The notes below the pieces were generated by a model that searched no databases, was not told the origin of the DNA, and was given only the letters and a program-made list of their open reading frames with translations. Source: Pseudomonas sp. PDM16 (GTDB lineage: Bacteria > Pseudomonadota > Gammaproteobacteria > Pseudomonadales > Pseudomonadaceae). Taken from it: 64,000 nt of DNA. Numbering within the stretch: position 1 is the stretch's first letter; each line of letters starts with the position of its first letter. Below, in pieces: positions 49,577-58,845 of the stretch. Position numbers and translations under genes: made by a program. The stretch spans positions 1 to 64,000 of the forward strand of contig NZ_JACVAM010000008.1 of assembly GCF_014851865.1 (NCBI RefSeq), in the 5' to 3' direction.

Positions 49577-51064
49577 GTGCCTGTTTCCTTCGTTCTCGAT
49601 CTGCCTAATCTGTTGCTCGGCCTGCTACTGGCTGCCGCCCCGCTGGCTGCGCTGCTCTGGCACCAGCAGCGTGGGCTGGCGACCCAGGCGGCCGAGCGTT
49701 TGCTGCTGGAAGAGCGGCTGAACCAGGCGCGTCTGGGCCTGGAGGGCCTGAGCGCCCAGCTCGACGGGGTCAATGACGATCTGCGGACCCAGCAACAGGA
49801 GGGCGCCCGTCAACAGGCCGAGCTGGCGGCTCTGCGCCGTGAGAGCGAGCTGCTTGGCCGTGAGCGCGAGACCGCGCAGGCGGCTGCCCAGGAGTGGGCG
49901 CGCGAGCGAGATAACAAGGAAGGCCAACTGCGCCAGCTGGAAAGCCAGCGCGCCGGCCTGGCCGCCGAGCTGCGTGAGCAGCAGGAGCATCACCAGCAGC
50001 GCCTGACCGATCTGCAGGCCGCCCGCGATGAGCTGCGTGCGCAGTTCGCCGAGCTGGCCGGCAAGATCTTCGACGAGCGTGAGCAGCGCTTTGCCGAAAC
50101 CAGCCAGCAGCGCCTTGGCCAACTGCTCGACCCGCTCAAGGAGCGCATCCAGGCGTTTGAGAAGCGGGTAGAGGAGAGCTATCAGAACGAGGCGCGCGAG
50201 CGCTTCTCCCTGGCCAAGGAGCTGGAGCGCCTGCAACTGCTCAACCAGCGCCTGGGCGACGAGGCAACCAACCTGACCCGCGCGCTCAAAGGCCAGAAGA
50301 CCCAGGGCAACTGGGGCGAGCTGGTGCTGGAGCGCGTGCTGGAGCACGCCGGCCTGGAGAAAGGTCGCGAGTATCACACCCAGGTCAGCCTCAAGGGGGC
50401 TGACGGCGAGCGCTTCCAGCCGGACGTGTTGATCCAGCTGCCGGGTGACAAGCAGGTGGTCGTCGATGCCAAGGTCAGCCTGACGGCTTACCAGGCGATG
50501 ATCGTCGCCGAGGACGAAGTGGTCCGCACCCACGCCCTGAAACAGCATGTGCTGAGCCTGCGCAGCCACCTCAAGGGGCTGTCGGTGAAGGACTACCAGC
50601 GGCTGGAAGGCCTGCATAGCCTGGACTTCGTTCTGTTGTTCGTACCTATCGAAGCCGCCTTCGCTGCCGCATTGCAGGCCGATCCGGGGCTGTTCCAGGA
50701 GGCCTTCGAGCAGCATGTGGTGATCGTCAGCCCGACCACGCTGCTGGCCACCTTGCGGGTGATCGACAGCCTGTGGCGCCAGGAGCGGCAGAGCCAGAAT
50801 GCCCGCGATATCGCCGAGCGTGCCGGCCAGCTATACGACAAGTTCGTCGCCTTTATCGGCGACCTGGATGAGATGGGCAGCCGCCTCAAGCAGCTGGACA
50901 AGGCTTACGACGCCGCCCGCAACAAGTTGTGCGAGGGCCGTGGCAACCTGATCAATCGGGTCGAGAACCTCAAGCTGCTCGGCGCCCGCGCGAGCAAGAG
51001 CCTGCCGACGGACCTCATCGAGCGTGCCGCCGGCATGCCGTTACTGGACGAGGCGGGCGAGTAG
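49577..51064 (+). CDS. rmuC: DNA recombination protein RmuC (495 aa)
   Basis: An N-terminal membrane anchor (about 8-30), a long coiled coil (about 35-200), then the RmuC nuclease-like domain (GNWGELVLERVLEHAGL, DVLIQLPGDKQVVVDAKVSL, VVIVSPTTLLATLR). E. coli RmuC limits inversions between short repeats. Start GTG 49577. Length is normal. Confidence 0.93.
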   Translation: MPVSFVLDLPNLLLGLLLAAAPLAALLWHQQRGLATQAAERLLLEERLNQARLGLEGLSAQLDGVNDDLRTQQQEGARQQAELAALRRESELLGRERETAQAAAQEWARERDNKEGQLRQLESQRAGLAAELREQQEHHQQRLTDLQAARDELRAQFAELAGKIFDEREQRFAETSQQRLGQLLDPLKERIQAFEKRVEESYQNEARERFSLAKELERLQLLNQRLGDEATNLTRALKGQKTQGNWGELVLERVLEHAGLEKGREYHTQVSLKGADGERFQPDVLIQLPGDKQVVVDAKVSLTAYQAMIVAEDEVVRTHALKQHVLSLRSHLKGLSVKDYQRLEGLHSLDFVLLFVPIEAAFAAALQADPGLFQEAFEQHVVIVSPTTLLATLRVIDSLWRQERQSQNARDIAERAGQLYDKFVAFIGDLDEMGSRLKQLDKAYDAARNKLCEGRGNLINRVENLKLLGARASKSLPTDLIERAAGMPLLDEAGE

Positions 51065-51081
51065 CTCGCCCGCTTCACGGC

Positions 51082-51816
51082 TCAGGCCACGTCGACCAGA
51101 ATCACTTCGCTGTCTTCCAACGCGGTGACCCGCACCACTTCTTCCGCCGCGATGGCCACGCCGTCGCGCTCCAGTGCCTGCACGCCGTTGACCTCAATGC
51201 GACCCTTGGCTGCGACCAGATAGCCTTTGCGCAGACGACCCAGTGGGTACTCGGCGCTCTGGCCGGCGGCCAGGGTGGCGGCAGCCAGGCGGGCGTCGGC
51301 GCGGATGCGCAGGGCCTCTTCATCGCTGTCGTGACCGCTGGCCAGGACCACGAACTGGCCGGAACGCTCGCCTTGCGGGAAGGGCTTCGCGCCCCAGGAA
51401 GGTGCTTCGCCTTGCTGGTCCGGGATGATCCAGATCTGGAAGATCTTGGTGGTGACATCCTCCAGGTTGAATTCCGAGTGGGAGATGCCGGTGCCGGCGC
51501 TCATCACCTGCACATCGCCAGCTTCGGTGCGGCCTTGGTTACCCAGGTTGTCGCGGTGGGTGATCGCTCCTTCGCGAACGTAGGTGATGATCTCCATGTC
51601 GTGATGGGGGTGCGGTGGGAAGCCGCTGCCGGCGGCGATCTCATCGTCGTTCCACACACGCAGCCGGCCCCAGTTGACCCGCTGCGGGTCCTGATACTCG
51701 GCGAAGGAGAAGTGGTGGCGGGCATTCAGCCAGCCATGGTGAGCATGGCCGAGAGAGGCGAATGGGCGTACTTCGATCATGGTGATGACTCCGTGGCCTG
51801 CGATGCCAGATTGCAT
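51082..51816 (-). CDS. Pirin-family protein, quercetinase-like (244 aa)
   Basis: A bicupin with the metal-binding His motif in FPPHPHHDMEIITYV and a second in GTGISHSEFN. The bacterial homologue YhhW has quercetin 2,3-dioxygenase activity; the natural substrate is unknown. Convergent with rmuC, with only 17 bases between the stop codons. Confidence 0.88.
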   Translation of the reverse strand: MQSGIAGHGVITMIEVRPFASLGHAHHGWLNARHHFSFAEYQDPQRVNWGRLRVWNDDEIAAGSGFPPHPHHDMEIITYVREGAITHRDNLGNQGRTEAGDVQVMSAGTGISHSEFNLEDVTTKIFQIWIIPDQQGEAPSWGAKPFPQGERSGQFVVLASGHDSDEEALRIRADARLAAATLAAGQSAEYPLGRLRKGYLVAAKGRIEVNGVQALERDGVAIAAEEVVRVTALEDSEVILVDVA

Positions 51817-51902
51817 CGCAGGGGATAGAACGCATGATCTATCGAAGAAATATTGATAAAAAGCGCAAAAAGCCGCTACTTGCCATCGATAAAATCAATG
51901 GT

Positions 51903-54900
51903 TCACGCCAGCGGCAGGTGGCGGCTGATCAGTGCACGCAGTGCTGCAGGCTTCACCGGCTTTGGCAGGTAATCCAGCCCGGCAGCATGCACGGCGGCTA
52001 CCAGTTCGGGGCGGCCATCGGCGCTGATCACCACGCCGGGTAGCGGTTGACCGAGGCGGGTGCGTAGCCAGGCCATCAGCTCGGTACCGGTGTCGCCTTC
52101 GTCCAGGTGATAGTCGATCAGCGCCAGCTGCGGACGCACGTCCTCGTCGAGCAGGTGCTCGCATTCCAGGCGGTTGCGTGCCGTCCACACCTGGCAGCCC
52201 CAGCGCGACAGCAGGCTGTGCATGCCGGCAAGGATGCTGTCCTCGTTGTCGATGCACAGCACTTGTGCTCCGCCCATGACCTGGTTGCCAAGCTCGCTGG
52301 CAGGGGCGGCCTGTGGCGCTGCCCCGCGTATCAGCGGCACGCGCACGCTGAACACGCTGCCTTTGCCCGGCCAGGAGCGTACCTCCAGGCGATGATCGAG
52401 CACGCGGCACAGGCCATCGGCAATGGCCAGGCCCAGGCCCAGGCCCTTCTCGGCGCGGGTCTGGTGGCTGTCCAGTCGCTTGAACTCCTCGAAGATCACC
52501 TTGCGCTTGTCCTCGGGGATGCCGGGGCCACGGTCCCAGACTTCCAGGCGCAGAAACTCGCCGTCACGGCGCACGCCGAGCAGCACGTGGCCGCGGGCAT
52601 AGCGGAAGGCGTTGGTGAGGAAGTTTTGCAGCACCCGGCGTAACAGCTTCGGGTCGCTGTCGATACGCAGGCGGCAGGGCACCAGGCGGAAATCCACACC
52701 TTGCTCCTGGGCCAGCACCTTGAACTCGGCTCCGAGGGCGTCGAACAGTTGGCCGAGGGGGAAGTGGTTGCGTTCCGGGGTGATGCGCCCACTCTCCAGG
52801 CGCGAGATGTCCAGAAGGTCGGTGATCAGGTCCTCGGCCGAGCGCAGCGAGCTGTCCAGGTGGCGCACCAGTTCCTGAGCTTCCTGGGGCAGGGCCTCCT
52901 GTTGGTGGGCGAGGGAGGCGGAGAACAGCCTTGCGGCGTTCAGTGGCTGCATCAGGTCGTGGCTGACCGCGGCGAGGAAGCGGGTCTTCGACTGGTTGGC
53001 TGACTCAGCGGTGCCCTTGGCTTTGCCCAGTTCCTCGTTCAGCTGCGACAGCTCGCGTGTACGTTCCAGTACACGCTGCTCGAGGCCTTCGTTGGCATCC
53101 AGCAGGGCCTGCTCGGCCTGGCGGAAGGCGGTGATGTCGGTGAAGCTCATGACGAAGCCGCCACCGGGCATGGGATTGCCGATCAGTTCGATGACCCGGC
53201 CATTGGGGAACAGCCGCTCGGAGGTATGCGCCTTGCCCTGGCGCATCCAGAACAGCCGTTTGGCGACATGTTCTTCCACGTCGCCGGGGCCGCACAGCCC
53301 TCGTTCGGCGTTGTAGCGGATGATGTCGGCGATGGGGCGGCCGACGCCGATCAAGCCATCGGGGTAGCTGAACAGCTCCAGATAGCGATGGTTCCAGGCC
53401 ACCAGGCGCAGGTTCTGATCGACCACGCTGATTCCCTGGGTAATGTTTTCGATCGCGCCTTGCAGCAGTGCGCGGTTGAACTGCAGTACCTCGCTGGCCT
53501 CGTCGACGATGCGCACCACGTCTTCGACCTGCATCTCGCGGCCTTCGATGGCGGCGCGCACCACGGCTCGTGTGGACGATGCGCCGAGTACGCCGGCCAG
53601 CAGGCGCTCGGTGTGGGCGATCCATTGGGCATCGGCGTTCTGGGTGGGATTGAATGGTCGGTCTTGCTGGTAGGAGAAGCGCACGAAGCTCTGCCGTGCA
53701 CGCTCCTCACCAACGAAGCGTGCGGCCAGGGTCATCAGATCGGCCACCTGTACCGCCAGCAGGTTGCGGGCACTGGGCTTGTTGCCGGTGTCGAGGCCGA
53801 TGAAGCGGCCCGCCTGCCAGTGTTCGGAGACCCGGGTGCGGGAGAACCAGGACACCGCGCCGAACAGCAGCCAGTTGCCGGTCAGCGACAGCAGCACGCC
53901 ACGGGTCAGTGGGTCGATCTCGATACCGACCGGGTAATAGAGCAGTTCCGGCAGCAGCGGGAAGCTATCCAGCGACCAGCGCAGGCCGCCAGCCACCAGG
54001 GGCAATACCAGGGTGTAGAACCACAGGGTACAGCCGGCGAACAGACCGGCGAACACGCCACGGCGGTTGGCCTGTTTCCACACCAAGGCGCCGAACATGG
54101 CGGGCGCTAACTGGCCGATGGCAGCGAACGACAGTTGGCCGATGGTGGCCAGGCTGGCGTTGGTACCGAGCAGGCGATAGCAGACATAGGCCAGCAACAG
54201 GATGACCACGATGCTTACCCTGCGTGCGCTGAGCATCCAGTGGCGGAAGGCCTCGAACGGCCGCTCGGCGCTCTTGCGGCGCAGCAGGACGGGCAGCAGC
54301 ATGTCGTTGGAGACCATGGTCGACAGGGCCACCGCCTCGACGATCACCATGCCGGTGGCTGCCGAGGCCCCACCGATGAAGGCCAGCAGGGCCAGCGCGG
54401 GATGCGCTTCGGCCAGCGGCAGGTTGATCACGAAGGAATCTGGCTGAACGCCAGGCGAGAGGATCAACTGGCCGGCGAGGGCGATGGGTACCACGAACAG
54501 CGCGGCCAGCAGCAGGTAGATGGGGAATACCCAGCGCGCCTGGCGCAGGTCGGCGGGCTCGATGTTCTCTACCACGCTGACGTGAAACTGCCGTGGCAGG
54601 CAGATGATGGCGATCATCGCCAGTCCGGTCTGCACCAACATGGCTGGCCAGCTCACCGTCTGCGACCAGAAACCCTCCAGCGCCGGTGCCTCGCTGGCGC
54701 GCTCGATCAGGTCGCCGAAGCCGCCGAACAGGCCCCAGGTAACGAACACGCCGACCGCCATGAAGGCCAGCAGCTTGACCAGCGACTCGAACGCGATGGC
54801 CAGCACCATGCCGCGGTGGTGCTCGGTGACGTCCAGGCTGCGGGTGCCGAACAGCACGGTGAACAGGGCGAGAATCAGCGACACGATCAGGGCCGTGTCC

Positions 54901-55370
54901 TGCCCGCGCGTGGGGCTGGGCGTGGTGCCGATCAGCAGGTTGACGCCCAGCACGATGCCTTTCAGCTGCAGGGCGATATAGGGCAGCACCCCGACCAGGC
55001 AGATCAGCGCCACCACCACGGCCAGGCTCTGCGACTTGCCATAGCGTGCGGCGATGAAGTCGGCGATGGAGGTGATGTTCTCCTGCTTGCTGATCGCCAC
55101 CATCTTCTCCACCACCCAGGGGGCGAACAGCAGGACGATGATCGGCCCCAGGTAGATCGGCAGGAACGACCACAGCTCGCCGGCGGCCTGGCCGACCGCA
55201 CCGAAGAAGGTCCAGCTGGTGCAGTACACGGCCAGTGACAGGCTGTAGACCCAGGCGCGGGTGCGTGGCTTGAGTGGCGTGCGGCGGCGGTCGCCATAGA
55301 AGGCGATGGCGAACAGGATGGCCATGTAGGCCAGGGCGACGAAGGCGATCAATCCGCCGGACAGCGACAT
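51903..55370 (-). CDS. SSF-type hybrid sensor histidine kinase, MxtR/CrbS-like (1155 aa)
   Basis: About 13 membrane helices of a sodium:solute symporter fold (1-500) fused to a PAS domain, a HisKA domain (FLAAVSHDLMQPLNAARLF with the phospho-accepting His), a HATPase (VWDRGPGIP, GLGLGLAIADGLC) and a receiver (IDYHLDEGDTGTELM with the phospho-accepting Asp, and LPKPVKP). CbrA has a similar front but no receiver. The size and neighbours match PA3271, which I recall as MxtR/CrbS, the partner of an unlinked ErdR/CrbR regulator in acetate metabolism. That identity is probable, not proven. Divergent from the GNAT gene. Confidence 0.85.
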   Translation of the reverse strand: MSLSGGLIAFVALAYMAILFAIAFYGDRRRTPLKPRTRAWVYSLSLAVYCTSWTFFGAVGQAAGELWSFLPIYLGPIIVLLFAPWVVEKMVAISKQENITSIADFIAARYGKSQSLAVVVALICLVGVLPYIALQLKGIVLGVNLLIGTTPSPTRGQDTALIVSLILALFTVLFGTRSLDVTEHHRGMVLAIAFESLVKLLAFMAVGVFVTWGLFGGFGDLIERASEAPALEGFWSQTVSWPAMLVQTGLAMIAIICLPRQFHVSVVENIEPADLRQARWVFPIYLLLAALFVVPIALAGQLILSPGVQPDSFVINLPLAEAHPALALLAFIGGASAATGMVIVEAVALSTMVSNDMLLPVLLRRKSAERPFEAFRHWMLSARRVSIVVILLLAYVCYRLLGTNASLATIGQLSFAAIGQLAPAMFGALVWKQANRRGVFAGLFAGCTLWFYTLVLPLVAGGLRWSLDSFPLLPELLYYPVGIEIDPLTRGVLLSLTGNWLLFGAVSWFSRTRVSEHWQAGRFIGLDTGNKPSARNLLAVQVADLMTLAARFVGEERARQSFVRFSYQQDRPFNPTQNADAQWIAHTERLLAGVLGASSTRAVVRAAIEGREMQVEDVVRIVDEASEVLQFNRALLQGAIENITQGISVVDQNLRLVAWNHRYLELFSYPDGLIGVGRPIADIIRYNAERGLCGPGDVEEHVAKRLFWMRQGKAHTSERLFPNGRVIELIGNPMPGGGFVMSFTDITAFRQAEQALLDANEGLEQRVLERTRELSQLNEELGKAKGTAESANQSKTRFLAAVSHDLMQPLNAARLFSASLAHQQEALPQEAQELVRHLDSSLRSAEDLITDLLDISRLESGRITPERNHFPLGQLFDALGAEFKVLAQEQGVDFRLVPCRLRIDSDPKLLRRVLQNFLTNAFRYARGHVLLGVRRDGEFLRLEVWDRGPGIPEDKRKVIFEEFKRLDSHQTRAEKGLGLGLAIADGLCRVLDHRLEVRSWPGKGSVFSVRVPLIRGAAPQAAPASELGNQVMGGAQVLCIDNEDSILAGMHSLLSRWGCQVWTARNRLECEHLLDEDVRPQLALIDYHLDEGDTGTELMAWLRTRLGQPLPGVVISADGRPELVAAVHAAGLDYLPKPVKPAALRALISRHLPLA

Positions 55371-55534
55371 GCGAACTCCGCGTGTGGGGCATGGTCAGCA
55401 AGACCATCGATTATGGGTTTAGTCTCGCACGCGGCGGCGCAATCGTCAGGCCGACCAAGGTCGCAAGCTGCTTGAGCGGCGCCCGTGCCCCTGCTAGCGT
55501 GGCCGGCCGTGGTCGCTTTACCGGAGTTCGCGTC

Positions 55535-56104
55535 ATGTTCAAGCCTCAACCTGTCGCCCTGCAGCAGGGCGCCCTGCGCCTCGATCCGCTGACCGAGAGC
55601 GATCTGCCGGGCCTGCTGGAGTTGGCCGATGCCAACCGTGAGTCGCAGCAGTACATGAGCGGCACCACGCGCCCGGACTGGTACCGTGCGGCCCTGGCCG
55701 AACAGCGCGAGGGCCGCGAGGTGGTCTTTGCCATCCGCCTGGCCGGCGAGCTGGTCGGCACCACCAGCTTCTTCGACTTCAACCCGGTGCTGCCGGCTGC
55801 CGAGATTGGCGCGACCTGGCTTGATGCCCGCCAGCACGGCACCGGCCTCAATCGCATGATCAAGTACCTGATGCTGCGCCACGCCTTCGAGGAGTGGCAG
55901 CTGGTGCGTGTACAGCTGAAGACCGCGGCCAGCAACCTGCGCTCGCAGCGCGCCATCGAAAAGCTCGGCGCCCAGCGCGAAGGGTTGCTGCGCAATCATC
56001 GACGCCTGGCCGACGGTCGCCTCGATCACACTGTGATGTACAGCATCACCGACAGCGAATGGCCGCAGGTCAAGATCGACCTGGAGGCGCGCTTCGGCGC
56101 TTGA
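55535..56104 (+). CDS. GNAT-family N-acetyltransferase, RimJ/RimL-like (189 aa)
   Basis: An acetyl-CoA-dependent transferase fold: LRLDPLTESDLPGLLELA at the start, LVGTTSFFDFNP, an EIGATWLDARQHGTGLNRMIKYLM segment binding acetyl-CoA, and VQLKTAASNLRSQRAIEKLGA. The start at 55535 is chosen from family length; the frame upstream is unrelated. Probably an N-terminal or small-molecule acetylase; the substrate is unknown. Confidence 0.85.
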   Translation: MFKPQPVALQQGALRLDPLTESDLPGLLELADANRESQQYMSGTTRPDWYRAALAEQREGREVVFAIRLAGELVGTTSFFDFNPVLPAAEIGATWLDARQHGTGLNRMIKYLMLRHAFEEWQLVRVQLKTAASNLRSQRAIEKLGAQREGLLRNHRRLADGRLDHTVMYSITDSEWPQVKIDLEARFGA

Positions 56105-56108
56105 TGAC

Positions 56109-56963
56109 ATGGCGGGGGGCGAGCAAACCCGCTTCTGGGAGAGTCAGGCGCTGACAGGCGTCGAGTTGCTGCATGCGCGTTACATCGAACAGCGCTTCGC
56201 CCCGCATGTGCACGAGGGCTTCGTGTTTACCGTGATCGAGGGCGGCGCTCAGCGCTTCCGTCACCGCGGCAGCGACCACCTGGCGCCCGTCGGCAGCATG
56301 GTGCTGATCAACCCGGACGAGGTGCACACTGGCTCCAAGGCCCACGAGCAAGGTTGGTGGTACCGCGCCTTCTACCCGGCACCGGCACAGGTTCAGGGCG
56401 TGCTGGCGGAGTTGGGTCTGGCCAGTGGCGGCATGCCGTCGTTCGGTATCAGCGTGTTGCAGGACGTCGATCTGCACCAGGCCTTCGGCCACCTCCACCG
56501 CCTGCTCGACAGCGACGCTGAGGCCTTGCAGCAACAGATCGCCTGGCGCGAGGCGATCCTGCTGCTGTTCCAGCGCCATGCGCGGATATCTCAGCCGGCA
56601 GAGCCCGGCCGCGAGCCCCGGGCCGTGGCCCTGGCCAAGGAGCTGTTGGCCTCGCGCCTGAGTGAGCCACCGTCACTGGAGGAGCTGGCCGCAATGGTGA
56701 ATCTCTCGCCCTTTCACTTCGCCCGCGTGTTCCGCCGCGCCACCGGTCTGCCACCGCATGCCTGGCTCAAGCAGCGGCGCCTGGAGCAGGCGCGGGCGCT
56801 GCTGCGCTCCGGCTGCGCACCGCTGCAGGTGGCCATGCAGTTGGGCTTCTCTGACCAGAGCCATCTGAGTCGGCAGTTCAAGCAGAGCTATGGCGTCGCG
56901 CCCGGGGCATACCGGGACGCCAGCGCAAGATCGTTCAAGACCGCCACTCGCAGCGCTGACTAG
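56109..56963 (+). CDS. AraC-family transcriptional regulator (284 aa)
   Basis: An N-terminal cupin-like ligand domain (FAPHVHEGFVFTVIEGGAQ, MVLINPDEVHTG) and a C-terminal double helix-turn-helix (LEELAAMVNLSPFHFARVFR, PLQVAMQLGFSDQSHLSRQFKQSYGVAPGAYR). It lies 4 bases after the acetyltransferase, so they may share a transcript. Downstream azlCD is a possible target, by position only. Confidence 0.9.
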   Translation: MAGGEQTRFWESQALTGVELLHARYIEQRFAPHVHEGFVFTVIEGGAQRFRHRGSDHLAPVGSMVLINPDEVHTGSKAHEQGWWYRAFYPAPAQVQGVLAELGLASGGMPSFGISVLQDVDLHQAFGHLHRLLDSDAEALQQQIAWREAILLLFQRHARISQPAEPGREPRAVALAKELLASRLSEPPSLEELAAMVNLSPFHFARVFRRATGLPPHAWLKQRRLEQARALLRSGCAPLQVAMQLGFSDQSHLSRQFKQSYGVAPGAYRDASARSFKTATRSAD

Positions 56964-56994
56964 CCTGTAGCTCCTGCATCGAGGAGCACGAGCC

Positions 56995-57648
56995 ATGACT
57001 TGCAAGCTGTTCTGGCAAGATCCTTATCTGACGCGCCTGGACACTCAGGTGGCCTGGGTCGAGGGTGATGAGGTGGGACTGCGGTCGACCATCTTCTATG
57101 CATTTTCAGGCGGCCAGGAAAGCGATGCCGGAACCCTGGCCGGTTTCCAGGTTCTGGAGGCGCGCAAGGATGGGATGGATATTCGCTATCGCCTGCCACC
57201 TGAGCATGCGCTGCAGCCTGGCCAGGTGGTGTCTGTGGTCATTGACTGGCCGCGGCGCTATCGCCTGATGCGTTTGCACTTCGCTGCAGAAATGGTGCTC
57301 CAGCTCATCTATCGGATACGGCCGGGTGTCCGGAGAGTCGGCGCGCATATCGCCGAGGACAAGGCGCGCATCGATTTCGAGATGGACGACAGCATCGCCG
57401 GATTGTTTCCCGAACTGGACGCCGCCACCGCCCGGCTTGTAGCCGAGAATCGTCCCATCATCTGCGGCTATTCCGATCAGCAGATCCAGGCTCGCTACTG
57501 GCAGGTCGAAGGATTTGCCAGCATGGCCTGCGGTGGTACCCATCCACGTGGTACCGGGGAGGTGGGTGGTCTGCGTCTGCGGCGGCGCAACACTGGCAAG
57601 GGCAAGGAGCGGGTGGAGATTTTCCTGAAAGAGCAAGATCGTTCATGA
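56995..57648 (+). CDS. AlaX-like alanyl-tRNA editing protein (217 aa)
   Basis: It resembles the editing domain of alanyl-tRNA synthetase, which hydrolyses mischarged Ser- or Gly-tRNA(Ala). The second zinc motif is intact (MACGGTHPRGTGEV, Cys-x3-His). The first is LHFAAEM, His-x3-Glu instead of His-x3-His, so metal binding may be altered. FYAFSGGQESDAG matches the N-terminal part. The ATG at 56995 has GAGGAGCACGAGCC upstream. Confidence 0.8.
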   Translation: MTCKLFWQDPYLTRLDTQVAWVEGDEVGLRSTIFYAFSGGQESDAGTLAGFQVLEARKDGMDIRYRLPPEHALQPGQVVSVVIDWPRRYRLMRLHFAAEMVLQLIYRIRPGVRRVGAHIAEDKARIDFEMDDSIAGLFPELDAATARLVAENRPIICGYSDQQIQARYWQVEGFASMACGGTHPRGTGEVGGLRLRRRNTGKGKERVEIFLKEQDRS

Positions 57649-57693
57649 CCTCCGGAAGGCCGGTGCGTAAGCTGCACGGTTCTAGGAGAGACC

Positions 57694-58404
57694 ATGTCCC
57701 GTCATAACGAATTCCTGCAGGGCGCTCGCGACATGCTGCCGATGCTGCTCGGCGCCATGCCGTTCGGCATCATCTATGGCAGCCTGGCCGGCGCCGCCGG
57801 CCTCACGCCCTGGCAGACCATCGGCATGTCGGTGCTGGTGTTCGCCGGCTCGGCGCAGTTCATCGCCATCAGCCTGCTCGGCGGCGGCGCGACCCTGGCC
57901 GTGGTCTGGCTGACCACTCTGGTGGTCAATCTGCGCCATGCCCTGTACAGCGCCACGCTGCAGCCCTTCGTCCGTCATCTGCCCAAGCGCTGGCGCGTGC
58001 CGCTGGCGTTCTGGCTGACCGACGAGGCTTTCGCCGTGGTCCAGCACCGCTATGCCGAGACGGATGCTTCGCCGCACAAGCACTGGTACTTCCTCGGCGC
58101 CGGCCTGGCCATGTACAGCAACTGGCTGGCCTGCACCCTGATCGGCTTGGTATTCGGCCAGGCGGTGCCCAACATCGCGGCCTGGGGCCTGGACTTCGCC
58201 ATGCTCGCCACCTTCATCGGCATTGTCGTGCCCATGCTGAGCAACCGGCCGCAGGTAGCAGCGGCGCTGGTCGCCGCCGGGGTGGCAGTGGCTTGCCACG
58301 GGCTGCCCTACAAACTCGGCCTGATGGCCGCCGCCTTCGCCGGCATCGTCGTCGGCGTGGTGCTGGAACGGCGCTACCGCCTGCTGCAGGACGAGGTGTT
58401 CTGA
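57694..58404 (+). CDS. azlC: Branched-chain amino acid exporter large subunit AzlC (236 aa)
   Basis: Several membrane helices with the AzlC opening MLPMLLGAMPFGIIYGSLA and AGSAQFIAISLL. Works with AzlD (next gene, overlapping by one base) in branched-chain amino acid efflux. Substrate is by family. Confidence 0.93.
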   Translation: MSRHNEFLQGARDMLPMLLGAMPFGIIYGSLAGAAGLTPWQTIGMSVLVFAGSAQFIAISLLGGGATLAVVWLTTLVVNLRHALYSATLQPFVRHLPKRWRVPLAFWLTDEAFAVVQHRYAETDASPHKHWYFLGAGLAMYSNWLACTLIGLVFGQAVPNIAAWGLDFAMLATFIGIVVPMLSNRPQVAAALVAAGVAVACHGLPYKLGLMAAAFAGIVVGVVLERRYRLLQDEVF

Positions 58405-58733
58405 TGGAAAACTGGATCCTGATTCTCGGCATGCTGGCGATCACCTTCGCCACCCGCTACAGCCTGTTCGCCTTCCCCGATCTGCGTTTCCCGCCGCTGG
58501 TGCGCCAGGGCCTGCACTACGTGCCCACCGCGGTGCTCACCGCCATCGTGGTGCCCGGCATGCTGCTGCCGGACGGCAAGACCTGGGCGCTGAGCCTGGA
58601 CAACGCCTACCTGCTGGCAGGTCTGGTGACCATCGCCATCGCGGCGGCGACTCGCCATCTGCTGGCGACCATCGGCGGTGGCCTGCTGGTGTTCTTCCTG
58701 CTGCGCTGGTGGCTGGGGCAGATGCCGATCTGA
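58404..58733 (+). CDS. azlD: AzlD-family small membrane subunit (109 aa)
   Basis: Four membrane helices with ILGMLAITFATRYSLFAF and HYVPTAVLTAIVVP, typical of AzlD. The start codon overlaps the azlC stop (TGATG), so translation is coupled. A CTCTCCCGGAGGGAGAG inverted repeat follows. Confidence 0.92.
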   Translation: MENWILILGMLAITFATRYSLFAFPDLRFPPLVRQGLHYVPTAVLTAIVVPGMLLPDGKTWALSLDNAYLLAGLVTIAIAAATRHLLATIGGGLLVFFLLRWWLGQMPI

Positions 58734-58845
58734 TTCCCCTCTCCCGGAGGGAGAGAGCGGAGTGCGACGTGGGGTGTGGCTTTGTCGGGGTAGGATGCTG
58801 TCAAATGCAGGACGGCCCACTCGGCCTCTCACAGGTACAAGGACG

